64,000 nucleotides of DNA from JACDAE01 sp963717195. GTDB taxonomy: Bacteria; Chloroflexota; Ktedonobacteria; Ktedonobacterales; Ktedonobacteraceae. The stretch covers positions 806,001 through 870,000 of the forward strand of contig CAVQVR010000021.1 in NCBI GenBank assembly GCA_963717195.1, read 5' to 3'. The notes below the pieces were generated by a model, which ran no database searches, was not told the origin of the DNA, and saw nothing but the letters and a program-made list of their open reading frames with translations. Positions within the stretch are counted from its first letter, which is position 1. Every line of letters starts with the position of its first letter. A program made the position numbers and the translations under genes. Of the stretch, positions 31,213 to 41,028 are shown piece by piece.

Positions 31213-33138
31213 ATGCAACATGTGATCACTGACGATCTGGAAGCCCTGCTGGCAACTCTGCCACCAGACATCCACGACGCGGTCAATCGGCTAACGAACC
31301 GAACCGAACTGCTGGAGATCGTATTGGACCTCGGGCGTCATGCCGAGGGCCGCTTTCCCGAGGGAGAGGTGATCCTTAGCACCCAACCCGTGACCTACGC
31401 CGACCTCGAATATGTGGTCGAACGTATCGGCGAGTTTGGTGACGATAATCGCGCGGGTATTGAACGCACTCTGCACCGTATCAGTGCAATGCGAAACCGC
31501 AAAGGGAAAATCGTCGGCCTGACATGCCGTATTGGGCGGGCGGTGCTTGGCAGTATTGCCCTGATCCGTGATATTGTTGAACAAGGTCAATCCATCTTGA
31601 TTCTTGGTCGCCCAGGCGTGGGAAAAACCACCCTGCTGCGCGAAATAGCTCGCGTCCTCGCGGACGAAGCCAATAAACGTGTGGTGGTTGTGGACACCTC
31701 GAATGAGATTGCGGGCGATGGCGATATTCCTCATCCCGGTATCGGGCGTGCACGTCGTATGCAAGTGGCGCGTACTGCGGAACAACATGCCGTGATGATT
31801 GAAGCTGTGGAAAACCATATGCCTCAGGTCATCGTGATCGACGAGATTGGCACTGAACTGGAGGCTGCTGCGTCGCGAACTATCGCAGAACGTGGCGTGC
31901 AACTGGTCGCAACGGCTCATGGCAATTCGCTAGGCAACCTGCTCGTCAACCCGACCCTTTCAGATCTCGTCGGCGGCATCCAGACCGTAACCCTCGGCGA
32001 CGAAGAGGCGCGGCGACGCCATACACAAAAAAGTATCCTGGAGCGCAAAGCTCCTCCTACCTTCGATGTGGTGGTCGAACAGCAAAGTTGGGACGAAGTG
32101 ATTGTGCACCGCGATGTCGCTGATACCGTTGATAGCCTGCTACGTGGTCAACCCACGATGGCCGAGGAACGCACTCGCGACGAGGAAACTGGTCACGTTT
32201 CGTTACGTCGCACCAACGCTGGCGCTCTAGAAGTGCCCGGCTGGGGTGTGGGAGGCTTCGGCTCAGGCACCAGCGTAGGAGGCCGCCAGAATCAGGGCTT
32301 TTCTCCCAGCACCTTCGAACGCAATGAACGAGGTGAACGAGGTGAGCGAAGAGAGCGCGGAGACCGTTCTGGCAACAACTGGACACAGCTCCGGCAGATT
32401 GAGACTCAGGGCTCTCGCAACGACAGCACCATACGTGGTCGCAACCAGGTACAGCCACAAATGAGAGCACTTGCCCCTACGGGCACATCTCCAGCTGATG
32501 TTGAGCCGCGTACAGGTACGCTGGTAACCGCCAGCCGCCCAGGACCTGCACCAGCGATAACCGAAGGCATCTACCAGGCCGAGAACACTCAGGCCGTCGT
32601 GCCAATAGCCAAAATTTTGCGCGTTTACCCATTTGGCGTCAACCGTGATCGCCTGGCTGAGTCTGCACGCCACCTGCGTGTACCTATCATTATTACTAAT
32701 AATGAGAATGAGGCCGATGCTGTCATCACACTGAAAAATTACTATCGTCGGCAGCCAGAACGCCTGCAACAGGCAGAGCAGGATCATAAGCTCATCATCA
32801 TCTTGAAGAACAATACCGTGGTCCAGATGCAGCATGCCCTGGCCCGCATCTTCGATCTGCCCGAAGATGCCTCTTCAGTTGAAAACGAGCAGGACGAGTC
32901 CGCAACAGATCAACCCGGCACTCCGGAATTCGATGATCCAACAAAGCAGGCCATGTTAGAGACCGAGGACGCCATCCACCAGGTCTTAAACAAAGGACTG
33001 ACGACGGCGGAACTGGCACCAGCAAACGCGTACATCCGACGCTTGCAGCATCAGATGGCGACGCGCTACAACCTGATCTCGCGCAGCCGCGGTAAAGAAC
33101 CCTACCGCCGCGTTAAGATCTTCCGCTCACGCGATTAA
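31213..33138 (+). CDS. AAA ATPase with C-terminal R3H domain (Ycf45/SpoIIIAA-like)
   Basis: 641 residues. The AAA part has GRPGVGKTTLLREIAR (about 133-148) and VIVIDEIGTELEAAAS (about 208-223), the Ycf45 family signature. A Gly/Arg/Gln-rich, probably disordered linker spans about 335-440, with ERGERGERRERGDR repeats. The C-terminal 190 residues hold a PFGVNRDRLAESARHLRVP segment and an R3H motif (NAYIRRLQHQMATRYNLISRSRGKEP) that binds single-stranded nucleic acid. The cellular role is not established. Start ATG 31213. Confidence 0.85.
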   Translation: MQHVITDDLEALLATLPPDIHDAVNRLTNRTELLEIVLDLGRHAEGRFPEGEVILSTQPVTYADLEYVVERIGEFGDDNRAGIERTLHRISAMRNRKGKIVGLTCRIGRAVLGSIALIRDIVEQGQSILILGRPGVGKTTLLREIARVLADEANKRVVVVDTSNEIAGDGDIPHPGIGRARRMQVARTAEQHAVMIEAVENHMPQVIVIDEIGTELEAAASRTIAERGVQLVATAHGNSLGNLLVNPTLSDLVGGIQTVTLGDEEARRRHTQKSILERKAPPTFDVVVEQQSWDEVIVHRDVADTVDSLLRGQPTMAEERTRDEETGHVSLRRTNAGALEVPGWGVGGFGSGTSVGGRQNQGFSPSTFERNERGERGERRERGDRSGNNWTQLRQIETQGSRNDSTIRGRNQVQPQMRALAPTGTSPADVEPRTGTLVTASRPGPAPAITEGIYQAENTQAVVPIAKILRVYPFGVNRDRLAESARHLRVPIIITNNENEADAVITLKNYYRRQPERLQQAEQDHKLIIILKNNTVVQMQHALARIFDLPEDASSVENEQDESATDQPGTPEFDDPTKQAMLETEDAIHQVLNKGLTTAELAPANAYIRRLQHQMATRYNLISRSRGKEPYRRVKIFRSRD

Positions 33139-33147
33139 CATTCAGGG

Positions 33148-33175
33148 CAGGGACGGATCAATCCGTCCCTGTTAT
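33148..33175 (+). terminator. Terminator after the R3H ATPase gene
   Basis: CAGGGACGGAT (33148-33158) and ATCCGTCCCTG (33161-33171) are perfect complements, followed by TTATTG. It could serve both the ATPase and the convergent RAM-domain gene. Confidence 0.7.
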
Positions 33176-33200
33176 TGTCGGGGGCACATGAGGAGAGATA

Positions 33201-33479
33201 TTACTCTATTCCAATATCCCATGCTTGCTGTAGATCTGCACGTGAGTAGCATTGGAAGGCCATCAAGGTATGGGTTTTTGTAATTGTTGGTAATTGTTGC
33301 ATATGGTTTGTTACAACGCCTGCAAGATCCTCATAATTTTGAAAGCGCAACAGAGCAACCAGGTCATACTCACCGGTAACGGAGTAGACTTCGGCAACAC
33401 CATCGATCTCCATGAGGCGCTGAGCCGTTTCGTTGATCTGCCCACGTTGCACATTGATTAATACCATTGCGGTAACCAT
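33201..33479 (-). CDS. Lrp/AsnC-type RAM domain protein (no HTH)
   Basis: 92 residues, only the ligand-binding ferredoxin-like domain of Lrp/AsnC regulators: AMVLINVQRGQINETAQRLMEIDGVAEVYSVTGEYDLVALLRF. Without a DNA-binding helix-turn-helix it would act by oligomerising with, or modulating, other regulators. ATG 33479 follows a strong GAAGGAGG. Confidence 0.85.
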   Translation of the reverse strand: MVTAMVLINVQRGQINETAQRLMEIDGVAEVYSVTGEYDLVALLRFQNYEDLAGVVTNHMQQLPTITKTHTLMAFQCYSRADLQQAWDIGIE

Positions 33480-33525
33480 GTAAATCCTCCTTCGTGCATT
33501 TCTATCTGGCCTCTCTGGCTAGCGC

Positions 33526-34011
33526 CTAAATTTGGGGGAGCACAGTACGCCAGGGTCCGGGTGGTGCAATAATAACAGCGGGTGCCCAGCCCTCCTCACC
33601 ATATAAAATTGAGGGATTCCAATTGGGGTTTTTGCTACAGAAGCGGTAGCGCATTTGCCAGTGATGACCGATTTTTTGCTTTTCCTTATAAGCAGTACTC
33701 ACACCAAGGTGGAATGAGAGTAACTGCGCGTAATAAGGTTGGAGACGGTATTCCATATCGTCGGTGTCCAATTCATGATCAGTAAAGGACATCTGGAGAT
33801 CAAAGTTATACGGATAACCCGTAACTGCTGCATCGCGGTCCTCTTCGTCTGCTTGATGGATAAGGATAAGCATTCCTAGCATCTCAAACTGACAATAGAG
33901 TTCACCCGCAAAGGAGTCCTGCTTGAATGAGGGCAATGAGAGGAGGTCGCGTATCTCAGTAGCTAGTTGCAGCAATGGTTTGTCTGTTTTGATACAGATT
34001 TGAAATGACAT
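33526..34011 (-). CDS. Hypothetical 161-residue protein
   Basis: I recognise no family. It is soluble, alpha/beta in look (ICIKTDKPLLQLATEIRDLLSLP), with no signal peptide or membrane segment and few Cys. ATG 34011 follows AAGGAG. It is upstream of the RAM-domain gene on the same strand, 46 bp away, and may share a transcript. Confidence 0.65.
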   Translation of the reverse strand: MSFQICIKTDKPLLQLATEIRDLLSLPSFKQDSFAGELYCQFEMLGMLILIHQADEEDRDAAVTGYPYNFDLQMSFTDHELDTDDMEYRLQPYYAQLLSFHLGVSTAYKEKQKIGHHWQMRYRFCSKNPNWNPSILYGEEGWAPAVIIAPPGPWRTVLPQI

Positions 34012-34265
34012 ACAAACGGCTCCTTACGGATCGGGAGGTTGGTAAAACATCTGCCCTTAATCTTACGCCTGTTAAAGAGAGGTGTCAAGGTATAATACAA
34101 CAGATTGTTAACATCAGGATAGCAGCTCGGTTTTCAAATGTGAGCCAAAAACCTGAAGGGTTTAAAACAGACCAGGAAGCACGTCAGGCGCTTTCATAAA
34201 GACAATCCCGTGAAATTGTGCTACAATCCTTTCATCATAGCTGTTTGTAGAGAAAGCGAGAATGT

Positions 34266-35819
34266 ATGATGACATCGAAGCAAGACATAATGGAATCTAT
34301 AGAATTTACCAGGAGCGATGCACATATCGCTGAATTGCTTGAACTATTACATGAAATGGCAGACCTGCAAGCACTCGCGGCACTTGCACAATGGGATCAG
34401 CATACAGCTATGCCCCCCGGTGCAGCCGAGGTGCGTGGCCACCAGATGGCAACACTTGAAGGCTTGCTTCATGAACGCTGGACGGCTCCCCGCATGGGAA
34501 CGTTGCTGGATGAACTGGAGAGCAAAGCGAAACAAACCAATTTTACCGCCGCTGATCGTGGCCTGGTACGTTATGTACGGCGTGCCCATGAGCGTATGAC
34601 AAAGTTGCCGCGCACTCTTGTTGAAGAGATGGCACGCACGAATGCGGGTAGTATCGAAGCATGGGTGAAGGCACGACGACAAAACGATTTTGCCAGCTTC
34701 GCTCCCTGGCTACAGCGCACGTTGAATCTGCAGCGCGAGGTAGCGGATCGTGTGGGTTTCACAGAGACGCGCTATGATGCCCTCCTGGATGAATACGAAC
34801 CAGGGTTAACTGCACAAAAAGTGGAGAGCCTCTTCACCCCTGTACGCGAAGTCAGCACGACTATGCTTCAACGCATTCAGGACAGTGGGCATAGCGTTGA
34901 TGCTTCCTGCTTGCAAGGCCATTTCTCTAAAGCGCAGCAACTGGAACTCGCCGAGAAGGCGCTACGTGGTATGGGCTATGATTTCACTCGGGGGCAGATT
35001 GCACTATCGGCTCATCCCTTCACAACCAGCTTTGGCTCACCTTTCGATGTGCGCCTGACTGTGCGTATCAACGAACAATATCTACAGATGTCTTTGATGG
35101 CAGCCTTGCACGAAGGTGGACATGCTTTATATGAGCAAGGAAGCGCTCCAACGCTGGTACGTACACCACTTGCGGGAGGCGTTTCGTTAGGCGTACACGA
35201 GTCGCAATCGCGCTTATGGGAGAACTATCTCGGACGATCCGAAGCATACTGGCAGGGACAATATGCTATTGTACGCGAAGTCTTTCCGCAGCAATTTGCC
35301 GACGTGGATGTTGCAACATTTGTACGTGCACTCAATAAAGTCGAGCCAAGCCTGATCCGCGTTGAGGCCGACGAGGTTACCTATAACCTGCATATCCTTA
35401 TCCGCTTTGAGCTAGAGAAGGCTCTTGTCAATGGAGAGATCTCCATCGAGTCATTGCCGGAACTATGGAATGCCAAATATCGTGCCTATTTAGGTATCGA
35501 GCCTCCCGATAACTCCAATGGCGTCCTGCAAGATATGCATTGGAGTGGTGGTTTCGGCTACTTCCCAACCTACACGCTTGGCAATCTCTATGCCGCACAG
35601 ATCTTCTCTAAACTTCATAGTGAATTCCCAGACTTTGATGCTCGCCTGGCTACGGGAGATACCAGCTTTGTCTTGCAGTGGTTACGCGATCATCTGTATG
35701 TTTATGGAGCCATCTACCAGCCAGAAGAGTTAATTACCCGTGTAACGGGCAAAGCACCTGATCCGCAATACTTTGTACGGTATCTGACGAGCAAGTTTGA
35801 AAAGGTGTATGCATTGTAG
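34266..35819 (+). CDS. M32-family carboxypeptidase (Taq type)
   Basis: 517-residue zinc metallocarboxypeptidase that trims C-terminal residues. The zinc motif HEGGHALYEQG lies at about 281, and the M32 signatures HESQSRLWENYLGRS and IRVEADEVTYNLHILIRFELE follow. All expected parts are present and the length is normal. ATG 34266 used. Confidence 0.92.
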   Translation: MMTSKQDIMESIEFTRSDAHIAELLELLHEMADLQALAALAQWDQHTAMPPGAAEVRGHQMATLEGLLHERWTAPRMGTLLDELESKAKQTNFTAADRGLVRYVRRAHERMTKLPRTLVEEMARTNAGSIEAWVKARRQNDFASFAPWLQRTLNLQREVADRVGFTETRYDALLDEYEPGLTAQKVESLFTPVREVSTTMLQRIQDSGHSVDASCLQGHFSKAQQLELAEKALRGMGYDFTRGQIALSAHPFTTSFGSPFDVRLTVRINEQYLQMSLMAALHEGGHALYEQGSAPTLVRTPLAGGVSLGVHESQSRLWENYLGRSEAYWQGQYAIVREVFPQQFADVDVATFVRALNKVEPSLIRVEADEVTYNLHILIRFELEKALVNGEISIESLPELWNAKYRAYLGIEPPDNSNGVLQDMHWSGGFGYFPTYTLGNLYAAQIFSKLHSEFPDFDARLATGDTSFVLQWLRDHLYVYGAIYQPEELITRVTGKAPDPQYFVRYLTSKFEKVYAL

Positions 35820-36123
35820 TTGTAATATGGTTAAGGGCGTCACCCTGCGTGCGCCCGCTTCCCAATAAACCGCGTTTTCAAGTAAAATTAACGCAAGAAA
35901 CCATAAATTCTCCAAATGCAGGTTCATGTAATCTTAAGTGCGCATGACGAGACGATGCCAACTTGCTATACTGATAGTATAGAAGTCATCTTCCCTTACG
36001 TTAATTTTCATCATCTCATACGTTTTACTGCTGAGAATACTACAATTAACACCTCATACAATCAACCAGCAAGTAACTATGAGGCATGGTCAGATGCTAC
36101 TTTAGAAAAGGAGAGCGGGAGCT

Positions 36124-36853
36124 ATGGAGAATTCACGGCCTATCGATCCACGTGAGCCCCTGGGACAACAACCAGTCTCAATACCCAGGACAGCCACAGA
36201 CACCCTGGCAAGGACAACCATCTCAATACCCAGGACAGCCACAGGCACCCTGGCAAGGACAACCATCTCAATACCCAGGACAGGGACAACAGTACCAATA
36301 TCCGGGGCAACCACAGTATCCAGGACAGCCACAGACACCCTGGCAAGGACAACAGGTTCAATATCCAGGACAGCCACAGGCACCCTGGCAAGGACAACCA
36401 TCTCAATATCCAGGGCAGATGATGGCAGGGCAACAGAAAAGTTGGGGCATGACAATACTCCTATGCTACCTTCTGGGTTATCTAGGTGTTCATCGTTTCT
36501 ACACAGGACGTATTGTTAGCGGCATCTTTCAGCTTCTCACCTTTGGGGGATTTGGTATCTGGGTGTTCGTTGATCTTATCATGATCGTCACTGATAATTT
36601 CAAGGATAGCGATGAGCATCCACTCTACCATCAGCCGATAAGGGGAGGAAATAAAAGTTGGACGGTAGCGGCCTTATTATGTATGTTTCTAGGCTCCCTG
36701 GGCGTACACCGTTTCTATACGGGACGTGTTATCAGCGGCATTTTTCAACTTCTCACCTTTGGAGGTTTCGGCATCTGGACGCTCATTGACCTGATTATGA
36801 TTTATACCGATAGCTTCACGGATGGTCTGAATATGCCTTTAACTAGAGCATAG
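36124..36853 (+). CDS. Tandem TM2-domain protein with Gln/Pro repeat N-terminus; start region possibly frameshifted
   Basis: C-terminal half has two TM2 domains in tandem (LLCYLLGYLGVHRFYTGRIVSGIFQLLTFGG-like and LLCMFLGSLGVHRFYTGRVISG), each two membrane helices with a short turn. Before them is a hydrophilic tract of about five 16-residue repeats such as QYPGQPQTPWQGQPS. The repeat/TM2 frame opens at ATG 36086 with no good ribosome site. The well-placed ATG (36124, after GGAG and GGGAG) is in the neighbouring frame and encodes ENSRPIDPREP; joining it to WDNNQSQYPGQ requires losing one C from CCCC at 36157-36160. The start is therefore uncertain. Function unknown. The 35820-36123 gap holds nothing I can support. 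Confidence 0.75.
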
Positions 36854-36876
36854 ACTGACTATGGATACATAAGGAT

Positions 36877-36945
36877 TGTTGACGAGGTAGGAACCTGGTT
36901 TACCTCGTCAACGATTTATCGAATTGGGCCGGGGATCGATAAATC
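36877..36945 (+). terminator. Two consecutive hairpins after the TM2 gene
   Basis: TTGACGAGGTA pairs with TACCTCGTCAA (about 36878-36910), then CGATTTATCGA pairs with TCGATAAATCG (about 36911-36945). Both are perfect stems with about 11-12-nt loops. There is no T run, so they may be a retroregulatory or insulating pair rather than a simple terminator. Confidence 0.5.
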
Positions 36946-36999
36946 GCAGATGCGGTAGAACCGGCTCCCCACGGTGTTACATGCGTTCCTGGGAGTTTG

Positions 37000-37040
37000 A
37001 AAAATAGGACACTCTTTCTATACGTGAAAGAGTGCCCTAT
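37000..37040 (-). terminator. groESL operon terminator
   Basis: Read on the minus strand, ATAGGGCACTCTTTC (37040-37026) and GAAAGAGTGTCCTAT (37018-37004) form a 15-bp stem with one wobble, ending in TTTTTC. It lies just after the groEL stop at 37067. Confidence 0.75.
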
Positions 37041-37065
37041 TACTCGTTTTTTTAGCAACACAGCT

Positions 37066-38713
<1,648 letters not shown>

Positions 38714-38739
38714 AATACACTCCTGTTTTTTTGAGACTA

Positions 38740-39045
38740 CTACTCAACGATACCCATAATATCGCTCTCACGGAGGATTAAATATTCCTGATCGTTGACC
38801 TTCACTTCCGAACCTGCGTACTTTGCAAAGAGTACACGCTGGCCAACCTGTACCTCCAGAGGCGTACGCTTGCCATTGTCCAGCACCTTGCCAGGACCGA
38901 CTGCCAGGATTTCACCCTCCTGGGGTTTCTCTTTTGCCGTATCCGGCAGCACAATACCACTCTTCGTAACGGCTTCACGGGTTGAGGCCTTGACTACCAC
39001 ACGGTCACCCAGTGGTCGAAGCCCGACACCAACTGTTGTCGACAT
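38740..39045 (-). CDS. groES: Co-chaperonin GroES
   Basis: 101 residues; lid of the GroEL chamber. GLRPLGDRVVVKASTREAVTKSGIVLPDTAKEKPQEG carries the mobile loop, and YLILRESDIMGIVE the C-terminal strand. Start ATG 39045. First gene of the heat-shock operon. Confidence 0.96.
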   Translation of the reverse strand: MSTTVGVGLRPLGDRVVVKASTREAVTKSGIVLPDTAKEKPQEGEILAVGPGKVLDNGKRTPLEVQVGQRVLFAKYAGSEVKVNDQEYLILRESDIMGIVE

Positions 39046-39112
39046 ACTTCATTCCTCCCAGTTCTTCAATGTGTGTATATTCAAGAAGGCAAGGTGGACC
39101 TCGCCCCCATAT

Positions 39113-39139
39113 TTAGCACTCTAGTCTTGAGAGTGCGAA
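39113..39139. promoter_or_regulatory. CIRCE heat-shock operator
   Basis: TTAGCACTC (39113-39121), a 9-bp spacer and GAGTGCGAA (39131-39139). The consensus is TTAGCACTC-N9-GAGTGCTAA, with only one base different here. HrcA repressor binding is expected. Confidence 0.95.
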
Positions 39140-39147
39140 CCTGCTAT

Positions 39148-39176
39148 ATAATACACCATCATGAGCGCTGATGCAA
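39148..39176 (-). promoter_or_regulatory. groESL promoter
   Basis: On the minus strand TTGCAT (39176-39171), a 17-bp spacer, TATTAT (39153-39148). The CIRCE dyad lies immediately downstream, over the expected transcription start, as in other HrcA-controlled operons. The rest of 39177-39392 has no gene. Confidence 0.8.
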
Positions 39177-39392
39177 GAGGGATTGACCATGAAACCTGTA
39201 AACTTATTTCTCTTCAGATCGGTTCTTCAAGCAGGCTGCTATAAACAGAAAAAGAACTTACGGAAAGCTCTGCTATTTATTGAGACGCTTGACGAAGGGC
39301 CACGTCCATTGTAACATCTTCAAAAGATATCCCGCATACTATATTCGATACTATTTTGAAATCTATAACACAGCTAGCAGGAGAGATGCTTC

Positions 39393-39914
39393 ATGATGCA
39401 ACGTATTCTTAGCGGGAGCCGCTACATGATTATCATAGCCGTGCTCGGTGCCTTCCTGGCGGCAACCATAGTGCTGATTTATGGAGGGCTGACGGTCATA
39501 GGTATCATCATTGATGTGTTTGCGCTTCATCTATTCACGACCGATGGAGCCAAACATCTTGCTATTGAGTGCATCGAAATCATTGACCTGTTTCTGCTGG
39601 GCACAATTCTTTACATTGTTGCACTAGGGTTATATGATCTTTTTATCGATGAACATCTTTCTATGCCCAATTGGCTCGAAATTCACAATCTTGATGATCT
39701 TAAAAACAAACTGATCGGCGTTGTTATCGTGTTGCTGGCTGTTACCTTCCTGGGCGATGTGGTCAACTGGGATGGCAGCAATTCTATCCTGTCATTGGGA
39801 ATTGCCGTTAGCCTTGTGGTGCTTGTATTGAGCCTGCTTATCAGTCGGGTGTTCAAGCAACCGCATACATCCGAAGTAGGTAGGAACATAGGTGCGACTG
39901 ACGGGGAAAGTTAA
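39393..39914 (+). CDS. YqhA/UPF0114-family membrane protein
   Basis: 173 residues, four predicted membrane helices (MIIIAVLGAFLAATIVLIYGG, IIDLFLLGTILYIVALGLYDL, LIGVVIVLLAVTFLGDVV, ILSLGIAVSLVVLVLSLLI) and the loop SMPNWLEIHNLDDLKNKL typical of UPF0114. Function unknown. ATG 39393 follows GGAG. Confidence 0.85.
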   Translation: MMQRILSGSRYMIIIAVLGAFLAATIVLIYGGLTVIGIIIDVFALHLFTTDGAKHLAIECIEIIDLFLLGTILYIVALGLYDLFIDEHLSMPNWLEIHNLDDLKNKLIGVVIVLLAVTFLGDVVNWDGSNSILSLGIAVSLVVLVLSLLISRVFKQPHTSEVGRNIGATDGES

Positions 39915-39988
39915 GACTTTTTGGCATGGATAACAACGTAATTAATATAAAAGGTATTTCTGTTCTAATGAAGAAGGGATATAGTAGT

Positions 39989-40762
39989 ATGCCTGATGGG
40001 AAAATCCAACAAGAAGACCTGTTCAACTTCTTACTAGCTAATGCTAATGCCCCTTTCTCCGGCTGGAATTTTTCTTATATCACTGCAACAGGGCGTATGG
40101 TTGAAGCGCCTCTTCCATGGAGCTACGCCAGCATATTACTAAACCAATTCAGAAATACACAATCTCTACTGGATATGGGCACTGGCGGCGGCGAGTACCT
40201 CTCTTTCCTACAACCTCTGCCTGCTCATACCTGTGCTACAGAGGGATACACACCCAATGTTCCAATCGCACGCGAACGGCTTGAACCACTGGGGATTAAG
40301 GTTTATGAAGCACGGGGAAATAGCACCCTTCCTTTCGCCGACAACCAGTTCGATCTTGTGATCAACAGGCACGAGGCTTATTCAGTGCGAGAAGTATGGC
40401 GCGTCCTTAAACCTGACGGCCACTTCATTACTCAGCAAGTTGGTGGCTCAAATTGTGTAGAGCTGAACTCACTTCTTGGCGCTCCCGCGTACCAATACGC
40501 AAATTGGCAGTTAAACTATGCAGTACAAGAGTTGCGAGACGCTGGCTGGCATATCGTCACACAAAAAGAAGACCGCCCAATCACGCGCTTTTTTGATGTG
40601 GGTGCGATTATCTACTACCTCAAAGCTATACCCTGGCAGGTGTCCGATTTCTCGGTTGAGAAGTATTTCAATAAGCTTGTGAAACTCCATAATAGAATAC
40701 AGCAAGAGCAGTACCTTGATGTTCACGACCATCGCTTTTTAATCATTGCTCGCAAGCTATAA
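39989..40762 (+). CDS. Class I SAM-dependent methyltransferase
   Basis: About 257 residues. SAM-binding motif I LLDMGTGGGEYLSFL, then ATEGYTPNVPIARERL, motif II NQFDLVINRHEAY and WRVLKPDGHFITQQVGG. It resembles the methyltransferase_11/25 small-molecule enzymes; the substrate is unknown. The frame is open from ATG 39926, but a clear AGAAGGG sits before ATG 39989, where family-like sequence begins. Confidence 0.8.
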   Translation: MPDGKIQQEDLFNFLLANANAPFSGWNFSYITATGRMVEAPLPWSYASILLNQFRNTQSLLDMGTGGGEYLSFLQPLPAHTCATEGYTPNVPIARERLEPLGIKVYEARGNSTLPFADNQFDLVINRHEAYSVREVWRVLKPDGHFITQQVGGSNCVELNSLLGAPAYQYANWQLNYAVQELRDAGWHIVTQKEDRPITRFFDVGAIIYYLKAIPWQVSDFSVEKYFNKLVKLHNRIQQEQYLDVHDHRFLIIARKL

Positions 40763-41028
40763 TGGCCAGGATATCTTGTGCACTCTTCACTTCTCACTTT
40801 TGACATGTTATACTGCACTTGATACGGCAATGTGTCATACCCTTTCAATTTGTTTGCACCTGAAAACTGTAGCACGATTTACGGTTAACGAGTTTTATAG
40901 CTATTTTCTACGCATAGTGGTGTTTGTAGTAATTGGGAGTTGTTTTATTTTATTCATAGTCAAGTTCGAGTGTTCAGGTTCTAATGATTGCTAGAGCGTC
41001 CATAAGCGGTGACGTATGAAGTAAACAG

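Noticed and set aside
36170..36415. Regular 45-48-bp direct repeats that could be mistaken for a CRISPR-like array
   Set aside because: They are in frame and encode the QYPGQPQ(A/T)PWQGQPS repeats of the TM2 protein; there are no unique spacers or cas genes.
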